Of a stretch of 64,000 nucleotides of DNA, positions 37,544 to 47,100 are shown in pieces. Position numbers and translations under genes: made by a program. The DNA comes from Parabacteroides faecalis (GTDB lineage Bacteria; Bacteroidota; Bacteroidia; Bacteroidales; Tannerellaceae), in NCBI RefSeq assembly GCF_022809355.1, contig NZ_JAKZMM010000002.1, forward strand, positions 62,001 through 126,000, given 5' to 3'. A model generated the notes under the pieces. The model saw nothing but the letters and a program-made list of their open reading frames with translations. It was not told the origin of the DNA and did not search any database. Position 1 is the first letter of the stretch. Each line of letters opens with the position of its first letter.

Positions 37544-39022
37544 TTATTTCCGCCAAAGAAACGTATTGATTGAACGCGGAGCGAGTTGTGGAGCATAGAC
37601 TTGTCCGTCGACAGAGAACGGATATACTTTCGGTTCGGCAGATTCATTCGATACCACCACTACGATACTCTGATCCGGATTAACAAATGCCAGTAATCCT
37701 TTTGCATCGCCATCGGCCGCCAGCTTGAAAGCGCGCGGTTGCACATAGTGACTGACGTGCTTCATGATATAATATTCCGGAGTATAGCGATAGGATTTCC
37801 GCTCTGCATCGACTACTACCAAAGAGTTCTGAGCCCAGCCCCAGCGACTGATACCTCCGTCTTCGAGCGAGATATTCCAATACAGATAAGCCGAAGTTCC
37901 GTTGTTCAGATAATGCTGCATCAACTGCCAGGCGTACAATGCCGCGTTCCAGGTATTCTTTCCGTCGCCACACTCCTGCTCTGTCTGGTACAGCTTCAAC
38001 GCTGGATAACGCTGGTGAATGGAAGCGATGACTCCTTTCCCGGCCCATTGGAAACCGACGCCACGGATGTACTTGCTACTCTCCGGATCATTCAGCAAGG
38101 TATCTACCAAGGCGGCATTCGGACGTTCCATCGTTCCGAACATCACTTCGATACCTTTCTCTTCCATGGCCGGGCCCAGATAGTTACCCACAAACTCGGC
38201 CAGTCCGGCTGCCGTCCAGCAACAACTCGGGAATATCTGTGCCGAATTGAATTCATTCTGCGGCATCACCATCGAGATGTTAATGCCTTCTTTCCGATAG
38301 GCATCGATGAATTTGGAGAAATAAAGCGCATAGGCCGAGAAATATTCCGGCTCACAGATGAACATATCCGTTCCTTCACGCCCCTGACGATCTTCCGGCA
38401 AACCATTATCCACAATGGTTGTCATATACGTACTTTCGCCCTCTTGCAGTTTCTTGTTCAGGCTGCCCGCCGTTTTCGGAGTCGAAACACTTGCATAATG
38501 CTGGTTATGCTTCATCCACGAAGGTGGCGACCACGGAGAAGCCCACAGCTTCAAATCCGCATTATACTTCAAGGCATTTTGGATAAACGGAATCAGCGTC
38601 TGTTTATCATTGGCTATCGTAAACGACTCCATGGCAAAATCGCCCGCCTGTTCATCATACGAATACCAGTCGCGTGAGAAATCGTTGGCGCCTACCGGCA
38701 TACGAGCGATGGTGAAGTTGGCCCCGAAGTCGGGATAAAACAATTCTTCGAGTACCCTTTCCCGATCGGCCGGTTCGAGTTTATTCAACGACATCCAGCC
38801 CAACTCATTGAAACAGGCCCCAAAGCCTTCGATCTGCTGTTGCACATCGGTTGTCTTGATCGAGACCAAAGGTTCCACACTCGCCTCTGCCACCGGAAGC
38901 GGTTCTTCCGTTTGCCAACAAGCCGTTTCCGTAGAAGCGACCCATTCTAACTGGGGTTTGCCCTGGCAAGAAAGCAAACCACCTACCAAAATAATTGAAC
39001 CAAGTAATGTATGTGTTTTCAT
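37544..39022 (-). CDS. GH30-family glycoside hydrolase lipoprotein
   Basis: 492 residues. Lipobox LLSC (residues 16-19). The catalytic TIM barrel has the GH30 hallmarks: QIEGFGACFNELGWMSLNKL at the start, ASPWSPPSWMKHN, the acid/base glutamate in MVMPQNEFNSAQIFPSCCW and the nucleophile in KLYQTEQECGDGKNTW, plus YLYWNISLEDGGISRWGWAQ. A beta-sandwich C-terminus ends at APRSINTFLWRK. The family contains beta-1,6-glucanases and glucosylceramidases; a Bacteroides relative acts on fungal beta-1,6-glucan. No SusC/SusD pair is adjacent, so the substrate is uncertain. Confidence 0.93.
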   Translation of the reverse strand: MKTHTLLGSIILVGGLLSCQGKPQLEWVASTETACWQTEEPLPVAEASVEPLVSIKTTDVQQQIEGFGACFNELGWMSLNKLEPADRERVLEELFYPDFGANFTIARMPVGANDFSRDWYSYDEQAGDFAMESFTIANDKQTLIPFIQNALKYNADLKLWASPWSPPSWMKHNQHYASVSTPKTAGSLNKKLQEGESTYMTTIVDNGLPEDRQGREGTDMFICEPEYFSAYALYFSKFIDAYRKEGINISMVMPQNEFNSAQIFPSCCWTAAGLAEFVGNYLGPAMEEKGIEVMFGTMERPNAALVDTLLNDPESSKYIRGVGFQWAGKGVIASIHQRYPALKLYQTEQECGDGKNTWNAALYAWQLMQHYLNNGTSAYLYWNISLEDGGISRWGWAQNSLVVVDAERKSYRYTPEYYIMKHVSHYVQPRAFKLAADGDAKGLLAFVNPDQSIVVVVSNESAEPKVYPFSVDGQVYAPQLAPRSINTFLWRK

Positions 39023-39100
39023 ATAAACCCTTTAAAATTTGACGACAATAGAATTTATATCCATAAAACTGAAGATTAAAATGAAGATTACACTCAGATG

Positions 39101-39108
39101 CAAAGGTA
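39101..39108 (-). promoter_or_regulatory. -7 box for the GH30 gene
   Basis: Minus-strand TACCTTTG matches TAnnTTTG. It lies 1 bp after the stop of the upstream propeller gene and gives a leader of about 72 nt. Confidence 0.45.
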
Positions 39109-39109
39109 A

Positions 39110-40303
39110 TCATTCCTTTACTTTAACCATAAACAAAACCGGATTACATTCATCCGTATCTATGTTCGGTAATTTCTCTTCGATCATTTTTCTTAGTTCA
39201 TCTGCCTTTTCTTTAGTTAGAACCCCTTCTTTTATCCGATTATCAAAATGATCCATGCTTCTTTGTATACCTTCTGCATCTCGTAGTAAAAGCAGGTAGT
39301 CTTTATACTGGCCTATAGGATGGCCACTTCCTATAAACAGAAAATCGTCGTTCCAATACTGGTAAGTCTTGACTTCTTTTTTCACTTTGTCATAAATGGT
39401 CAGAACGGGGATAATCACATTGACACTTTTGATAAAGACCTTATCGTTGATTTCAAAAATATCTTTAATTCCTGCAATTGTCTTTTTTTCCAAGAGGATA
39501 TCTATGGGGCGGCGAACATGTAACTTTATATCTTCCCTATCCTCTGGTGTCATGCTCTTGTCCTTATAGTCGATATAATATAAAGGGGATAATTTTCCAT
39601 CCGACAAAACAAAAACTGAGTCATTCATATCTTGTGCAAACAGTATATCATTTTCTCTTTTACGGAATATACAGTTATGAGTATGCCGTTTTTCAGCATC
39701 GTTCAATATATGATAATGTTTTCCAATCAGTTCCCCATTCATGTCTTTAATAACCAGCGAATAGAGAGGGTCACAAAAAAGAGGATGCTCTGTATACAAA
39801 TAGAACAACCCGTCTTGGTATTCAAAAAGACTGGCATAATAATTCATAGGAATACTTTTCACAAATTGGTTGTCAAAGGTAAAAACCAATATCTTACCCC
39901 GAGGTTGATCAAGCAAATAAATCAGCTTGTCTTTTTCATTGATAGAGAAATCAAACAATGCCAAACATTCTTCAGGTCCTTGACCCTGATTGCCTATTCG
40001 GTATAAAAATTTACCATTACGGTCGAATGTGTAAATGCCTCCCCTATTTGATTTATCCTGGACAAAAATAAAGTCTTCAGACAGCACCACTTTTCTGATT
40101 CCCCCCAAAATGGATTCATCCGTAAATTCTAATGGAACCATTTCTACTGCTTCCGCAAACTCAGAAAACCTTCCGTTGTAGGTTTCAAAGTCGGTTATCG
40201 GAATAGTCTCCATACCCGATAGATTTTTAACCTCGTTTTGTCTCTGGGTACAGCCACACAAAAACAGGCTGAATACGATGGATAATAAAAGATATTTTTT
40301 CAT
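39110..40303 (-). CDS. 6-bladed beta-propeller lipoprotein
   Basis: 397 residues from ATG 40303 (MKKYLLLSIVFSLFLCGC); the longer frame from 40363 has no signal-like start. Lipobox LCGC. Family pattern: FSEFAEAVEMVPLEFTDESI, DFIFVQDKSNRGGIYTFDRN, GKFLYRIGNQGQGPEECLAL, and the terminal DECNPVLFMVKVKE. A helical insertion near the C-terminus (KEGVLTKEKADELRKMIEEK) is extra. It lies 52 bp downstream of the decayed paralogue at 40356-40752 and could be read from the same promoter (40937-40966). Confidence 0.85.
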   Translation of the reverse strand: MKKYLLLSIVFSLFLCGCTQRQNEVKNLSGMETIPITDFETYNGRFSEFAEAVEMVPLEFTDESILGGIRKVVLSEDFIFVQDKSNRGGIYTFDRNGKFLYRIGNQGQGPEECLALFDFSINEKDKLIYLLDQPRGKILVFTFDNQFVKSIPMNYYASLFEYQDGLFYLYTEHPLFCDPLYSLVIKDMNGELIGKHYHILNDAEKRHTHNCIFRKRENDILFAQDMNDSVFVLSDGKLSPLYYIDYKDKSMTPEDREDIKLHVRRPIDILLEKKTIAGIKDIFEINDKVFIKSVNVIIPVLTIYDKVKKEVKTYQYWNDDFLFIGSGHPIGQYKDYLLLLRDAEGIQRSMDHFDNRIKEGVLTKEKADELRKMIEEKLPNIDTDECNPVLFMVKVKE

Positions 40304-40355
40304 TTTCTTGAAGTATAAAGTTAGTTGAGAATTATTTGATTTCAACATAAAAAGA

Positions 40356-40752
40356 CTACTCATACGCCGGATTCAATTTATAAAACACCAATGCCGGATT
40401 TGTATCATCCGTACCCGCATTCATGATTTTCAGATACTCTTTATTGAGCAAATGCGCGTTTTCCTTGATAGGAACAGGGATGAATGAGGTGACAAAATAG
40501 TCGCCATACAGGCAAATGGGATTACCGATCGAAAACATACCTTTTTTCAACACTTGATTCCGTGTACGACAAGGCTTTCATATCGGTCGCATCAATCTCG
40601 GTATAACCACTTTCAACCCGAGGAATATTACCGACATTATCACTGACCACCAGTTGTATTTTCTGTTGATCCACTTCCGGAGATGCTTGTTTTTTACCTG
40701 TACAGGAGAACCCCAAGACTAAGGTTACCAAAATAGAAATGTGTTTGTTCAT
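40356..40752 (-). pseudogene. Decayed 6-bladed beta-propeller lipoprotein gene
   Basis: An N-terminal fragment (40522-40752) has a lipoprotein start (MNKHISILVTLVLGFSCTGK) and ends in TAA. The next frame (40356-40553) carries a C-terminal fragment with GNPICLYGDYFVTSFIPVP and the end motif TDDTNPALVFYKLNPAYE, as in the propeller family (DNPVLxxxKxK). Together they make about 130 codons where 380-400 are normal, so the gene has lost its middle and also shifted frame near 40530-40553. The C-terminal assignment is good. The N-terminal match is weaker and rests on position and lipobox. Confidence 0.75.
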
Positions 40753-40936
40753 CGTATTTTGTTTTTTAGATTAATGATTTTTTTCACTTCCAACGATAAG
40801 AAAAAAGGCCGACAAGTACATCAGGTCTTAACGTGTAAAACATAGTATTCGCTTTCATACAATGGCTAAATTGTGAGATTTTATCAACTGATTATAAATT
40901 CGCATAGCCTAGAGAAAAATCATACTAAGCCTTACA

Positions 40937-40966
40937 CAAAAGTAGCTTTTTTTAAATAAAAACAAA
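40937..40966 (-). promoter_or_regulatory. Promoter upstream of the propeller relic and its intact paralogue
   Basis: On the minus strand TTTG (40963-40966) is followed after 18 bp by TACTTTTG (40937-40944), a near-consensus Bacteroidetes promoter. It would give a leader of about 180 nt before the relic's ATG at 40752. Confidence 0.55.
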
Positions 40967-41065
40967 TGTTTTTTGAGAAAATCATTCCTCATTCTTTCTT
41001 CTTTTCCACTTTTTATTATACTTTTATCGGCGTGAGCGATCTTTGTTTTGCTTCAAAGTTTCCGT

Positions 41066-41270
41066 GTAAGCTGCACGAAGTCGGTGTAGGGCTACAGAAG
41101 TCCCATGCAGGCTGCACGGCGTTTTTGTAGCCCTACAAAAGCTTCTTGCAGGCTGCACGGCGTTTCCGTAGGCCTACAAAAGTCTCTTGCAAGCTGCATG
41201 GCGTTTCCGTAGGCCTACGACGGGTTCTTGCAGGCTACACGGGGTTTTTGTAGGGCTACGACAGATTCAT
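41066..41270. repeat. Five-unit 41-bp tandem array with paired dyads, upstream of DUF6261
   Basis: Five units of exactly 41 bp start at 41066, 41107, 41148, 41189 and 41230, followed by a partial sixth (GCAAGCCTGCACG from 41271). Each unit has two related halves of 20-21 bp: one with a TGCA-N3-TGCA dyad (TGCAGGCTGCA in units 2 and 3) and one with GTAG-NN-CTAC. In the latter the arms GTAG and CTAC are invariant while the two central bases vary (GG, CC, GC, GC, GG). The array is far more GC-rich than the 280 bp before it. No ORF uses it. It ends 77 bp before the DUF6261 ATG, in a 595-bp gap that otherwise holds only the promoter at 40937-40966. Confidence 0.93.
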
Positions 41271-41347
41271 GCAAGCCTGCACGAAAATTTTGAAGCACGG
41301 CAAAAGTCTATCACACAGTTTTTTAGTTGTTAATTTTTAAAACGCCT

Positions 41348-42130
41348 ATGAATATGGAAAAACAAGTTGACACCATCGCCCTTAGCCGGTTTTCCAATTA
41401 CGCACATTACAATTATATGGATGTCGTGTATAAAAACCTGAGTTCATTGCTTATTTTGGGTGAGAAACTGGCTACGGAACTGCCGATTTTCGAAGAAAAG
41501 CTGGACAATGAAAACGAAGTGCTGGTACAATCGAGGAAAAACGACCTGACCGAAGAGATCGAGGTGGGCGACGACCAACGCGACAGCGGGTTGAGCGGAT
41601 ATGCCCAAGTGCTGAAAGGATTCTTGTACCTGAAAAGCGGCGAGCAATATGAAGCGGCCAAAAAGCTGGACAAGCATTTGTCTGATTTCAATTTGTCGCC
41701 CCGCATGTCGCTCATCAAGCAGACGGGCGCGATGAAGAATCTCATTGAAGATCTGGAGACGACTTATACCTCGCAGGTCACCTCTTTGGGATTGACACCG
41801 TTCGTCACGATGATGAAAGAGGGCAACACAACGGTCGACACCAACCTGCAAGCCCGTGATGCCCGAAGTGCCGGAAAGATGAAGGCCGCCGTACTGACAG
41901 CCCGCAGCGAAACGGACGAAATCTACAACAAGATCATCAAGAAGATCAACGCTCTGGCAATTGTAGATGAAGAGAATGCCGACGAATACGGACAACTAAT
42001 CGATGAACTGAACGCCCAGATCAAACACTACAAGGAACAGGAATTGACCCCGAAAACGAAGAATACAGACAGCAGTTCTACCTCTGGTAGCGGTACCAGT
42101 TTCAAACCGTTCTATCCGGAATACGAATAA
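41348..42130 (+). CDS. DUF6261-family protein
   Basis: 260 residues from ATG 41348 (MNMEKQVDTIALSRFSNYAH); a TTG at 41327 is in frame but unlikely. The N-terminal pattern (TIALSRFSNYAHYNYMDVVY), the middle helices (GFLYLKSGEQYEAAKKLDKH) and the size fit the Bacteroidales family DUF6261. It is mostly alpha-helical, with no signal or membrane segment, and ends in a Ser/Thr/Gly-rich tail. Function unknown. It follows the 41-bp array directly and has no recognisable TAnnTTTG box, so the array may lie in its control region. A strong terminator follows. Confidence 0.8.
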   Translation: MNMEKQVDTIALSRFSNYAHYNYMDVVYKNLSSLLILGEKLATELPIFEEKLDNENEVLVQSRKNDLTEEIEVGDDQRDSGLSGYAQVLKGFLYLKSGEQYEAAKKLDKHLSDFNLSPRMSLIKQTGAMKNLIEDLETTYTSQVTSLGLTPFVTMMKEGNTTVDTNLQARDARSAGKMKAAVLTARSETDEIYNKIIKKINALAIVDEENADEYGQLIDELNAQIKHYKEQELTPKTKNTDSSSTSGSGTSFKPFYPEYE

Positions 42131-42164
42131 AAGAGATAAAAAGAAAAACTCTCTATCTCCCAAA

Positions 42165-42193
42165 AGAGGCTATCCCCCAAAAGGATAGCCTCT
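42165..42193. terminator. Bidirectional terminator between DUF6261 and SusD genes
   Basis: AGAGGCTATCC and GGATAGCCTCT form a perfect 11-bp stem around CCCAAAA. It lies between convergent genes and can end both. Confidence 0.85.
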
Positions 42194-42224
42194 CAAAATT
42201 AGCACTAATATTTATACATTGGCA

Positions 42225-44102
42225 TTACCAACCCGGATTTTGTACTAAAGACGGACATCTCTTCAATTCTTCCTGTAAAATCGGATACAGATAAGACTTC
42301 GGAGAAGTAAATACACGTCCATCCTCTACCGTGAAACGTTCCATACGATACGTCTTACCGTTTACAACAATCTTACCGTTCGGATCTTCTACCGGTCTCA
42401 TACCATGAGACTGACGCTGGTTCTTCGGATAAGGCCAGTCTGAAGGATCAACATTCGATTCAGTACCGTAGTTTTCCGGTTCCAGATACAAACGAGAAGT
42501 CCAATAACGATTGTTTTCATAGAACAATTCCACACGACGTTCACGCTGGATATATTCGTTCATCAACTCTTTATCCGTCTTAACAGCCGGCGGCATCGGA
42601 GCCATAAATGAACGGGCACGTACCTGATTGATCAAATCATAAATTTCTTCGTTCGGACCACTCAATTCATTGACAGCTTCACAATAGATATAGATAAATT
42701 CAGGCAAACGCCAGATTGCCGGACCATTTATCACGTGACCACCATGACCTCTGTCCCAACCATCTTTATAGAACTTTCTCAGATAATATCCTGTATGAGA
42801 AGCCTGATCCAAATAGCTACCACTAACAGCATCGTTACCTTCAGCAGTATTCAATTGAGTACCACCATACCAAGAACCATGATAACGGATATCGCGATAG
42901 AAACGAGGGTCACGCTGAATACCTTCGTACGGATTCGCATCATCATAACCATCTTTTGCTGCATGATCACAATAGATAGGATAACCATATCCATCCGGAC
43001 CGATATATTCATATTCATCTACCTGTTCCTGCAACGGACGCTGACGAGCGTGTCCACCCTGAGAAGGAGGTAATACGTCACCAGACCAACCTGTATCCTT
43101 ATCACGAGTTACAAACCAAACCCATTCATCCTGGATAGCATTCATGTCATACATCATCTGCCACAAACGCTGTTGAACTTTATGGTTATTGGTTTCAGCA
43201 TTACCGTCAATATCCCGGAAGTCGTCCTTATCGTATGTCTCATACAATTTATAACGAAGCGAACCATCTGTTTTCTTACATTCCAATACAGCTTTAGCAG
43301 CATCTCTAGCTAATTCCCAACGCTTCGGATCATAACCATATTCATCTTTGAAAACACGCGTATCATTAGGTAAAGTACCACCATTCCACATAGGCGTTGC
43401 AGCCAACCAACGTGCCATAGCTTTCAAACCTAAACAAGCCCCTTTATCAACTCGACCAAAGTATTGACCTCCATTCCATGCATCCACACGAGCATAGGCT
43501 GAATCAGCATCCGCACAAATCTTTTCAACCATAGAATGGAAGGACTCTTTCTCGAAGGTCATATCATCGCCCGGATATATAACCCGATCCATGTAAACGG
43601 CTTCACCATATGAACGAATCAGCTGCAAATGCAAGTAACCTCTCAAAAAATAAACTTCTCCCATGCGACGTCTTAAATCGCCTTCACGACCATCTTGCGG
43701 ATTATCCGGGGTATTGTATTTCTTCACACCTTCCAAAATGATATTTGCGTTGCGAATAGCATAATAAATATCATCCCAATACTGCCCCGCACTACCCGGC
43801 ATACCTTGTGACGGTCCGTAGTTTCCTACATGGAACTGATGAGGAATAGCTCCTTCGTGACTACTGGCACTACACTCATCCGAAATACTTGACAAACTAA
43901 AGTGACTGAAATAAATCAACGGATGCAATGAATATTTCGCTCTTGCATACAAATCGGTCACCAAAGACTCAACCTTGTCAAAACGAGTAAAGACCTGCTG
44001 TTCTGTTGTCTGATCATCCGGAGTACGATCCAAATAATCACTACACGAAGTAAAACTCAACAAACCAGCCAACAACCCTGCTACAATATTTATTTTTTTC
44101 AT
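42225..44102 (-). CDS. RagB/SusD family nutrient-uptake lipoprotein (ECF-controlled unit)
   Basis: 625 residues. Lipobox FTSC and the family start SDYLDRTPDDQTTEQQVFTR. Other motifs are YFLRGYLHLQLIRSYGEAVY, NPYEGIQRDPRFYRDIRYHG, the helix IYIYCEAVNELSG, and the C-terminal YIQRERRVELFYENNRYWTS and terminal SLVQNPGW. It is the surface lid for the SusC at 44123-47650, which ends 20 bp upstream. It closes the sigma-FecR-SusC-SusD unit. No carbohydrate enzyme follows, so the substrate is unknown. Confidence 0.95.
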   Translation of the reverse strand: MKKINIVAGLLAGLLSFTSCSDYLDRTPDDQTTEQQVFTRFDKVESLVTDLYARAKYSLHPLIYFSHFSLSSISDECSASSHEGAIPHQFHVGNYGPSQGMPGSAGQYWDDIYYAIRNANIILEGVKKYNTPDNPQDGREGDLRRRMGEVYFLRGYLHLQLIRSYGEAVYMDRVIYPGDDMTFEKESFHSMVEKICADADSAYARVDAWNGGQYFGRVDKGACLGLKAMARWLAATPMWNGGTLPNDTRVFKDEYGYDPKRWELARDAAKAVLECKKTDGSLRYKLYETYDKDDFRDIDGNAETNNHKVQQRLWQMMYDMNAIQDEWVWFVTRDKDTGWSGDVLPPSQGGHARQRPLQEQVDEYEYIGPDGYGYPIYCDHAAKDGYDDANPYEGIQRDPRFYRDIRYHGSWYGGTQLNTAEGNDAVSGSYLDQASHTGYYLRKFYKDGWDRGHGGHVINGPAIWRLPEFIYIYCEAVNELSGPNEEIYDLINQVRARSFMAPMPPAVKTDKELMNEYIQRERRVELFYENNRYWTSRLYLEPENYGTESNVDPSDWPYPKNQRQSHGMRPVEDPNGKIVVNGKTYRMERFTVEDGRVFTSPKSYLYPILQEELKRCPSLVQNPGW

Positions 44103-44122
44103 TGTTTTTTCTCCTAACTAAA

Positions 44123-47100
44123 TTAATAAGTAATATCAACACCGAAATTAAAGATACGCTGAATAGGATACCATGATCCATCACCATTATTTGTTTCCGG
44201 ATCCACATCTACGTCATCCAATCCATCAAACGTCAATAAGTTCATACCTTGAACATAAAAACGTACATTTTGTAATCCTGCAAAACGGATAAGATGTTTC
44301 GGTAATGTATATCCAATTTCCACATTCTTCAAACGCAGATATGAAGCATCATACAAATACAAACTACTATTTGAGTTCTTATTATTATCGTTTGTACCAA
44401 TTGTTAAACGTGGATAAGTTGCCACATCTTTCGTTTCTTCAGTCCAACGATTGAAATGCATAGGCTTCACCTTACCAATCTGGTCTTGGTCAAACTGTGG
44501 GAAATCCCATACAGCTGCACCATTCAACAAGACACTTGTATTAGCAGCACCTTGGAACAACAAACTCACATCAAAACCTTTATACTGAATACCTACAGGA
44601 ATACCAAACTGGATTTCAGGTGTTCTCGGATTACCCATGGCGCGGCGGTCATGTTCATCGTCAATCTTTCCATCTCCGTTCTGGTCTTTATATACCACAT
44701 CTCCCGGATACAATTTACCCCATGGTTGGAAACCTGATCCACCATTCATGGCATTTAACTTATCCGCTTCAGCCTGATCATATACAAAGTGATCAAATTC
44801 ATAGACGAAATATTCATCAATTCTCTTACCTGTATTCGCACGCCATTCATTTTCATAAGCCACTTCGTTCATAAATACGATCTTGTTACGAGCAAACGTA
44901 AAGTTCGGTTTAATATAGTATCTGAAATCTTCACCGATATTACCGTTCCAGCCAATTTCAAAGTCAATACCACGATTATCAACAATACCCGAGTTTATAA
45001 ACGGAGCATCTTTTCCTACAATACCTGGATAGCCTAACTTATTTCCATCGCTCAAACTTGTAATAATATCATAACGATGTTCATAGAAATAATCAGCAGA
45101 GAAAGTTAATCGTTCATTGAAGAAAGAAGCATCAAGTCCGACATTCAACTTACGTGCTTTTTCCCAAGTCAGATTAGGATTCGCAAAATTACCTTCTTTT
45201 AATCCAGAATAACCATTACCAAATTCATTTACACCAAATGAATAACCATCACCACCTTGGAAGAACTGCAAATAGCCGAAACGGCTACCTGAAATCATAT
45301 CACTACCTACCATACCGTACGAAGCTCTCAGTTTCAGGTTACTTAACCACTTTTCAGCTCCTTGCATAAACCGTTCACGCGAAATAACCCATCCGATAGA
45401 TCCAGCGGGGAATGTACCATAACGTTTACCTGGAGCAAAGTTCTCTGATCCATTATATCCAATATTAAACTCTGCTAAATATTTATTCTGGAAAGCATAA
45501 GTAGCACGAGCCGTTAAACCTTGATAACGATATGGCACTTGGTTATCAATCGTTGTATTAGAACGGTTGAACAAAACCATAGCAGAAACATCATGATCAC
45601 CAAAGTTTCTCAAATAATCCAATTTCAACTGGTAATAAGTTTTGCTGTTAGAAGAATTATGGCTAAACGAGTTTGAAATTGTACCATCCTGATCATACCA
45701 TGGATTTCCTAAGATATAAGCACCCGTATAATTTGGATTATTCATATAGATTGAACCATAACTACCTTCAGCCGGCTGGAAAGTTGCATATTGAGAGAAA
45801 TTCATATAGCCTTCAGTCCGATCTCCCAAATTTCTGTGAATCCAGTTACCTTCAGAAGCGTCATAAGAGAAGATTCCTTCAATTTTTAACCCTTTGGTGA
45901 TAAAATCTAATTTATGACCAATAGCAAACGATCCATTCAAATAGGTATTCTTTTCCTGCAAATATCCTCTTCTTGACAATTCCCCCAAGATATTCTTCCT
46001 ATGTTTGTAATCTCCATACAACATACCATATGGGTTATTCAATTCATATGTTTCATTGGCTGGATTACCATTATTTTCTACTACAATTGGCAAATATGGA
46101 GGGAGAGTATTACATAACTTTACAACTTGAGATGCCGTAGTACCTGGAGCATATCGATCCGTGATACGAGCACCTAAATCTACGCGAACATAAAAATCTT
46201 TGGTAATATCCACATCTACATTCGCTCTAAAGTTATATCGTTTAAACTTAGCTTGTGTATCAGTTTCTGTCACATCTGTATGTTCGTAGTTTCCACCTTG
46301 CGAATAATAGTTAGCCATCACATAATATCTGGCACGTTCAGAACCACCACGTATTGACAAACTATAATCTTGCTGCGTGCCGGGTTTGAAAGCATAATCG
46401 AAATAATCCCAATTATAACCTAATCCATCTGAATTATCGCCTTTAGCCTTCCGATAATTAGCAATTGCTTCATCAGTAAATAATTCCAACTTACTTGGAT
46501 CGGTTGTCGGATTACTGTTGATCATCGCCTCATTATATAAAGTCGCATAATCAGCTGAACCTAAATATTTCGGGAATTTTACTGGAGAGTTTGTTCCCAC
46601 AGAAGCTTTGAAATTCACACTTGGCTTTTCAGAAGCTTTACCACGTTTTGTTGTAATGATGATAACACCATTGGCACCACGTACACCATAAGGAGCCGTT
46701 GCTGAAGCATCCTTCAAAATAGTAAATGTTTCGATTTCTTCAGGAGCCAGATAACTCATGTCACGTTCTACTCCATCCACAATAACAATTGGTGATTTAT
46801 CACCATAAGTACCCATACCACGGATTCTCAAATCAGCTCTATCTACACCTGGTTCACCACCACCAAACTGATTAACCATCAAACCAGGCATTCGACCAGC
46901 CAATGCATTATTCAAATTGGCTGTTGGACTTTGTTTCAAGTCTTTGGTAGTAATTGTAGATACAGAACCCGTTATGGTTGCTTTCTTTTGTGTCGTATAA
47001 CCGACAACAACCACTTCTTCCAAAGCTTTCGAGTCTTCCACCATCTTAATGGTCAAATCACTCCGCCCATTAATCTTAACTTCCTGAGCTTGATAACCAA

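Noticed and set aside
37739-38677. 312-codon plus-strand ORF opposite the GH30 gene
   Set aside because: Antisense shadow of a clear glycosidase; no signal, domain or promoter of its own.
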